Assembly (NCBI GenBank): GCA_021808315.1 | Contig: JAKBBY010000005.1 | Span: 1-45,933, forward strand | From: Pseudomonadota bacterium | GTDB taxonomy: Bacteria; Pseudomonadota; Alphaproteobacteria; Acetobacterales; Acetobacteraceae | Length of the DNA stretch: 45,933 bases | Direction: 5' to 3' | Shown here: positions 43,067 to 45,933 of the stretch, in pieces | How positions within the stretch are numbered: the stretch's first letter is position 1 | Layout: each line of letters opens with the position of its first letter | The notes under the pieces: generated by a model | Databases searched by the model: none | What the model was told of the DNA's origin: nothing | Seen by the model: only the letters and a program-made list of their open reading frames with translations | Translations under genes and position numbers: made by a program

Positions 43067-45458
43067 TCAACACTTCGCGCTTGCCGACATGGTTGGCCGG
43101 GCTGACCACCCCGGCTTTTTCCATCTGCTCGATCAGTTTCGCTGCGCGATTATAACCAATTTGCAAATGGCGTTGCAGAAAGCTGGTGCTCGCCTTGCCT
43201 TCGCGTGCCACCACGGCCACCGCCTGCTGGTATAAGCCGCCTTCGCCGGATTCGGCTGCCGCCAAGCCGGGTAGGGCAGGGGTGTCTTCATCGACCGCTT
43301 CGGTCACCGCCTCGACATAGTCAGGTTCGCCCTGCTCACGTAAAAACGCCACAACATCCTCAACCTCGCGGTCGGTCACGAAGGGGCCATGCACGCGGGT
43401 AATCCGCCCGCCGCCGACCATATAGAGCAAATCGCCCATGCCCAGCAGCTGTTCCGCCCCCTGTTCACCGAGGATGGTGCGGCTATCGAACTTGCTAATG
43501 ACCTGAAACGAAATGCGCGTCGGAAAATTCGCCTTAATTGTGCCGGTGATCACATCGACTGAGGGGCGCTGGGTTGCCATGATCACGTGAATCCCCGCCG
43601 CCCGCGCCATTTGCGCGAGGCGCTGCACGGCGGCTTCGATTTCCTTGCCGGCGACCATCATCAGGTCCGCCATTTCATCGATCACCACGACGATCAGCGG
43701 CAGCGCTTGCAGCGCAATCGGCTGGTCTTCGAGAATCGGCCGGCCGGTTTCCTCGTCAAACCCGGTTTGCACCCGCCGCGTGACCACTTCGCCGCGCGCC
43801 AGCGCCTCATTCACCCGTTCATTATAGCCAGCAATATTGCGCACGCTGAGCTGGCTCATCGAGCGGTAGCGCCGCTCCATTTCGCGCACCACCCATTTCA
43901 ACGCGGCGACTGCCTTGGCCGGCTCGGTCACCACCGGGGCGAGCAGATGCGGAATGCCCTCATAGACCGAGAGTTCGAGCATTTTCGGATCAATCAGGAT
44001 CAGGCGGCACTCTTCTGGCGAGAGCCGATAGAGGAGCGAAAGGATCATGGCGTTGATGCCGACCGATTTGCCCGAGCCGGTGGTGCCCGCGATCAGCAAA
44101 TGCGGCATGCGCGACAAATCGCCAATCACCGGAATGCCACCAATATCTTTGCCGAGCGCCAGGGCGAGCTTGCCGGAATGATTGTCCCACTCCGCGACTT
44201 CCATCAATTCGGAGAGAAACACCGTCTCGCGCTTGGCGTTCGGCACCTCGATGCCAATCACATTGCGCCCCTGCACGGTCGCGATGCGCACAGCGAGCGC
44301 GGATAGGCTGCGCGCAATATCATCGGCAAGGCCGATCACCCGTGCCGAGCGGATGCCGGGGGCGGGTTCGAGTTCGTATAACGTGACCACCGGGCCAGGG
44401 CGGATTTCCACGATGCGCCCTTGCACACCATAATCGGCGAGCACGGTTTCCAATAATCGGGCATTGGCCTGCAACGCCTCGGCTGACGGGCCGACTTCGC
44501 CGCGCGGCGGGGCAGCGCGGAGCAATTCCAGCGGTGGCAACCGCCAATGCGCGTCCGGCAGGGGCAAACGCTCTTGCTTCGGCGGCGCCTTTTTCACCGG
44601 TGCGGCGCGGGTCAGCCGCACTTTCGATCCACCATCGCGCTCCGCCGTTCGCTCGGTTGGGCGCGGGGCCGGGGCAATGGGTTGGTCGGGTGGGTCAAAT
44701 AAACTGGCCTCGATGCCGCGCGTTGCCGATAACGCCGCTCCCTCCATCGCATCCGCGCGGGTCGCCCGAGGTTGGTTGGCCAGGGGCGGATTCGCGAGGA
44801 CGGGTGCCAGCCAGGCCGAAACATTGCCAGCCCCGCCGCGCGCGCCGCGCACCGAACCGCGCGCCATCCGCGCCGCGCGCGATCCCGCCGCCCGCCATTC
44901 GCCAAAGGTCAGGCCGATGGCATAGAGCGCCATGGGCAGCCCGATGGCGAGGCACAGCACCGGCACGATGATGGACGCCAACGAGCCGAACAGGCCGAAC
45001 TGCGCGCCGCCGAGCAGCGCGCCCACCACCCCGCCCGGCCCCGCATAGGCGGGAAAATGCAAGGAAGAAGCCGCGTGCCACCCGCCCATCGCCCCGGCGA
45101 GGCAGGGCATGGCGATCAGCGCTGCCAAGGCGCGGAGCCGCCAGCGGCGCAGCACGCCGCGATTGACCAGCACAAATGACCAGCCGAACAGCACCAAGGC
45201 GGGCAGGGCGCCAAAAATACCGAAACCTTGCAGCAGCCCATCCGCCAGCGCCGCGCCGGGTGGCCCGAGCAAATTGCGCACCGGCAGGTTGGAGGCGGTG
45301 TTGAAGGACGGATCACTCGGATGATAGCTGACCAGGGCGATCAGCAAGGTGAGGCCGATCAGGGTCAAGATCAGCGCCAGAATTTCCGCAGCCCGCCGAC
45401 CCAGCCGCGCTTTCAGCGCGGGCGATAAAAACGGACGAGATTGCGTGGTCACGGACAT
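43044..45458 (-). CDS. ftsK: DNA translocase FtsK
   Basis: FtsK pumps chromosomal DNA at the division septum and helps resolve dimers at dif with XerCD. The 804-residue protein starts at ATG 45458, supported by GGAGAGAAG. Four transmembrane helices (about residues 30-190) form the septal anchor. A short Pro/Ala linker (about 210-320) follows, and then the motor. Walker A is GTTGSGKS (458-465) and Walker B is [26 protein letters not shown] and [14 protein letters not shown] are also conserved. The C-terminal gamma winged-helix domain that reads KOPS is present ([22 protein letters not shown]). The frame is open to 45524 but the extra 22 codons are not needed. Confidence 0.96.
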   Translation of the reverse strand: MSVTTQSRPFLSPALKARLGRRAAEILALILTLIGLTLLIALVSYHPSDPSFNTASNLPVRNLLGPPGAALADGLLQGFGIFGALPALVLFGWSFVLVNRGVLRRWRLRALAALIAMPCLAGAMGGWHAASSLHFPAYAGPGGVVGALLGGAQFGLFGSLASIIVPVLCLAIGLPMALYAIGLTFGEWRAAGSRAARMARGSVRGARGGAGNVSAWLAPVLANPPLANQPRATRADAMEGAALSATRGIEASLFDPPDQPIAPAPRPTERTAERDGGSKVRLTRAAPVKKAPPKQERLPLPDAHWRLPPLELLRAAPPRGEVGPSAEALQANARLLETVLADYGVQGRIVEIRPGPVVTLYELEPAPGIRSARVIGLADDIARSLSALAVRIATVQGRNVIGIEVPNAKRETVFLSELMEVAEWDNHSGKLALALGKDIGGIPVIGDLSRMPHLLIAGTTGSGKSVGINAMILSLLYRLSPEECRLILIDPKMLELSVYEGIPHLLAPVVTEPAKAVAALKWVVREMERRYRSMSQLSVRNIAGYNERVNEALARGEVVTRRVQTGFDEETGRPILEDQPIALQALPLIVVVIDEMADLMMVAGKEIEAAVQRLAQMARAAGIHVIMATQRPSVDVITGTIKANFPTRISFQVISKFDSRTILGEQGAEQLLGMGDLLYMVGGGRITRVHGPFVTDREVEDVVAFLREQGEPDYVEAVTEAVDEDTPALPGLAAAESGEGGLYQQAVAVVAREGKASTSFLQRHLQIGYNRAAKLIEQMEKAGVVSPANHVGKREVLIAVDRDQ

Positions 45459-45527
45459 CAGAAACTTCTCTCCGAACGATCTTGCGCGAACTATACACCA
45501 AAACTGCCTGATTCCACAAAACAAATC

Positions 45528-45551
45528 AGCCGGACCCGCGAAGGTCCGGCT
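45528..45551 (-). terminator. Terminator of the ammonium transporter gene
   Basis: AGCCGGACC (45528-45536) and GGTCCGGCT (45543-45551) form a perfect 9-bp stem with a 6-base loop. On the minus strand it is followed by GATTTGTTTTG. It lies 48 bases after the stop at 45600 and ends that transcript before ftsK. Confidence 0.88.
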
Positions 45552-45599
45552 GGTGTGGGCAAAACTCGGCCCAAAAGCGGGCCGGGAGAGGTGGAAAAA

Positions 45600-45933
45600 T
45601 CAGTCGCCCATGACCGGCACGCCGCGCGCGCCATCAGCAAAGATCGCGTAGGCTTCTTCGCCGTGCGCCGCCTCATCGCCCATGGCGAGCATTTCATCAT
45701 CCATGCGCAGCGGCACCACGAAGCCGATCAGCTTGAGCAGGATGAAGGTGCCCACCACGTTCAGCACGATGATGAAGGCCGCGCCATAGAATTGCAGCAC
45801 CACTTGGTGGAAATTGCCGTAGAGCCAACCGGTCACATTCACCACACTGTCTTTACCGGTCGCGAGATACTCGATCATTTTCGGATCGGCCATCACGCCA
45901 ACGCCGATGCCGCCGACCAGAGCGGCCACGCCA
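45600..45933 (-). CDS. amt: Ammonium transporter, C-terminal part (start outside window)
   Basis: About 110 codons of the C-terminus of an Amt/AmtB channel are visible; the rest lies beyond the window. GLVGGIG-like AALVGGIGVGVMADPKMIEYLATGK and the helix FYGAAFIIVLNVVGTFILLKLIGFVVPLRM match the last transmembrane helices, and MDDEMLAMGDEAAHGEEAYAIF is the cytosolic tail that GlnK/PII proteins contact to close the channel. A glnK gene would normally lie near this one, upstream and outside the window. The first in-window codons are read without a start. Confidence 0.92.
   Translation of the reverse strand, partial: GVAALVGGIGVGVMADPKMIEYLATGKDSVVNVTGWLYGNFHQVVLQFYGAAFIIVLNVVGTFILLKLIGFVVPLRMDDEMLAMGDEAAHGEEAYAIFADGARGVPVMGD

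Overview
The window is high-GC chromosomal DNA from an alphaproteobacterium, most likely of the Acetobacteraceae. That placement is inferred from the gene set: a Hint_2-domain giant protein, an NADP-type Icd, a stand-alone rpsD, a class I (DhnA-type) FBP aldolase next to thiE, and an FtsK-led operon. It holds about 37 protein genes, partial ones included, and one tRNA.

Layout. (1) 1-4512: the end of a secreted protein gene with a clear terminator. After it comes a more AT-rich accessory patch: a RloA-like ATPase and RloB (AbiL-like pair) behind a near-consensus promoter, an AlbA_2/Schlafen-like gene, and an unrecognised basic Pro/Ala-rich protein. (2) 4574-10490: housekeeping genes pyrE and icd (divergent), a histidine kinase coupled to a patatin-like lipase, tRNA-Gln(TTG), and an aspartate-type aminotransferase. 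(3) 10625-15124: a 1499-residue repeat protein ending in a Hint_2 domain. (4) 15304-19248: rpsD, then on the minus strand a 66-residue ORF with panB, and motB-motA in reversed order. (5) 19342-23723: a peroxiredoxin translationally linked to two lipid-linked-sugar glycosyltransferases (GT2-GtrA and GT39), then yqgE and a GNAT gene. (6) 24067-37800: a plus-strand surface locus. It contains a type I secretion ABC protein and HlyD adaptor, a Sel1-repeat protein, a fused GT2/GT4 glycosyltransferase, an unknown protein, a GT4 glycosyltransferase, an agmatinase-family ureohydrolase, and a Cys-free Gly/Asn/Ser/Thr-rich repeat protein that is a plausible cargo. (7) 38032-41026: type III polyketide synthase, methyltransferase and FAD oxidoreductase, in the same order as the srsABC phenolic-lipid operon of Streptomyces. 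(8) 41001-45933: a minus-strand run ftsK, unknown ORF, class I aldolase, thiE, preceded by the end of an ammonium transporter gene with its terminator.

The parts most worth a second look are the secretion/glycosylation locus (24-38 kb), where the ureohydrolase sits inside the overlapping gene chain, the srsABC-like operon, and the small defence patch near the left end. I saw no insertion sequence, CRISPR array or replication origin. All functions come from reading motifs; no database search was run.
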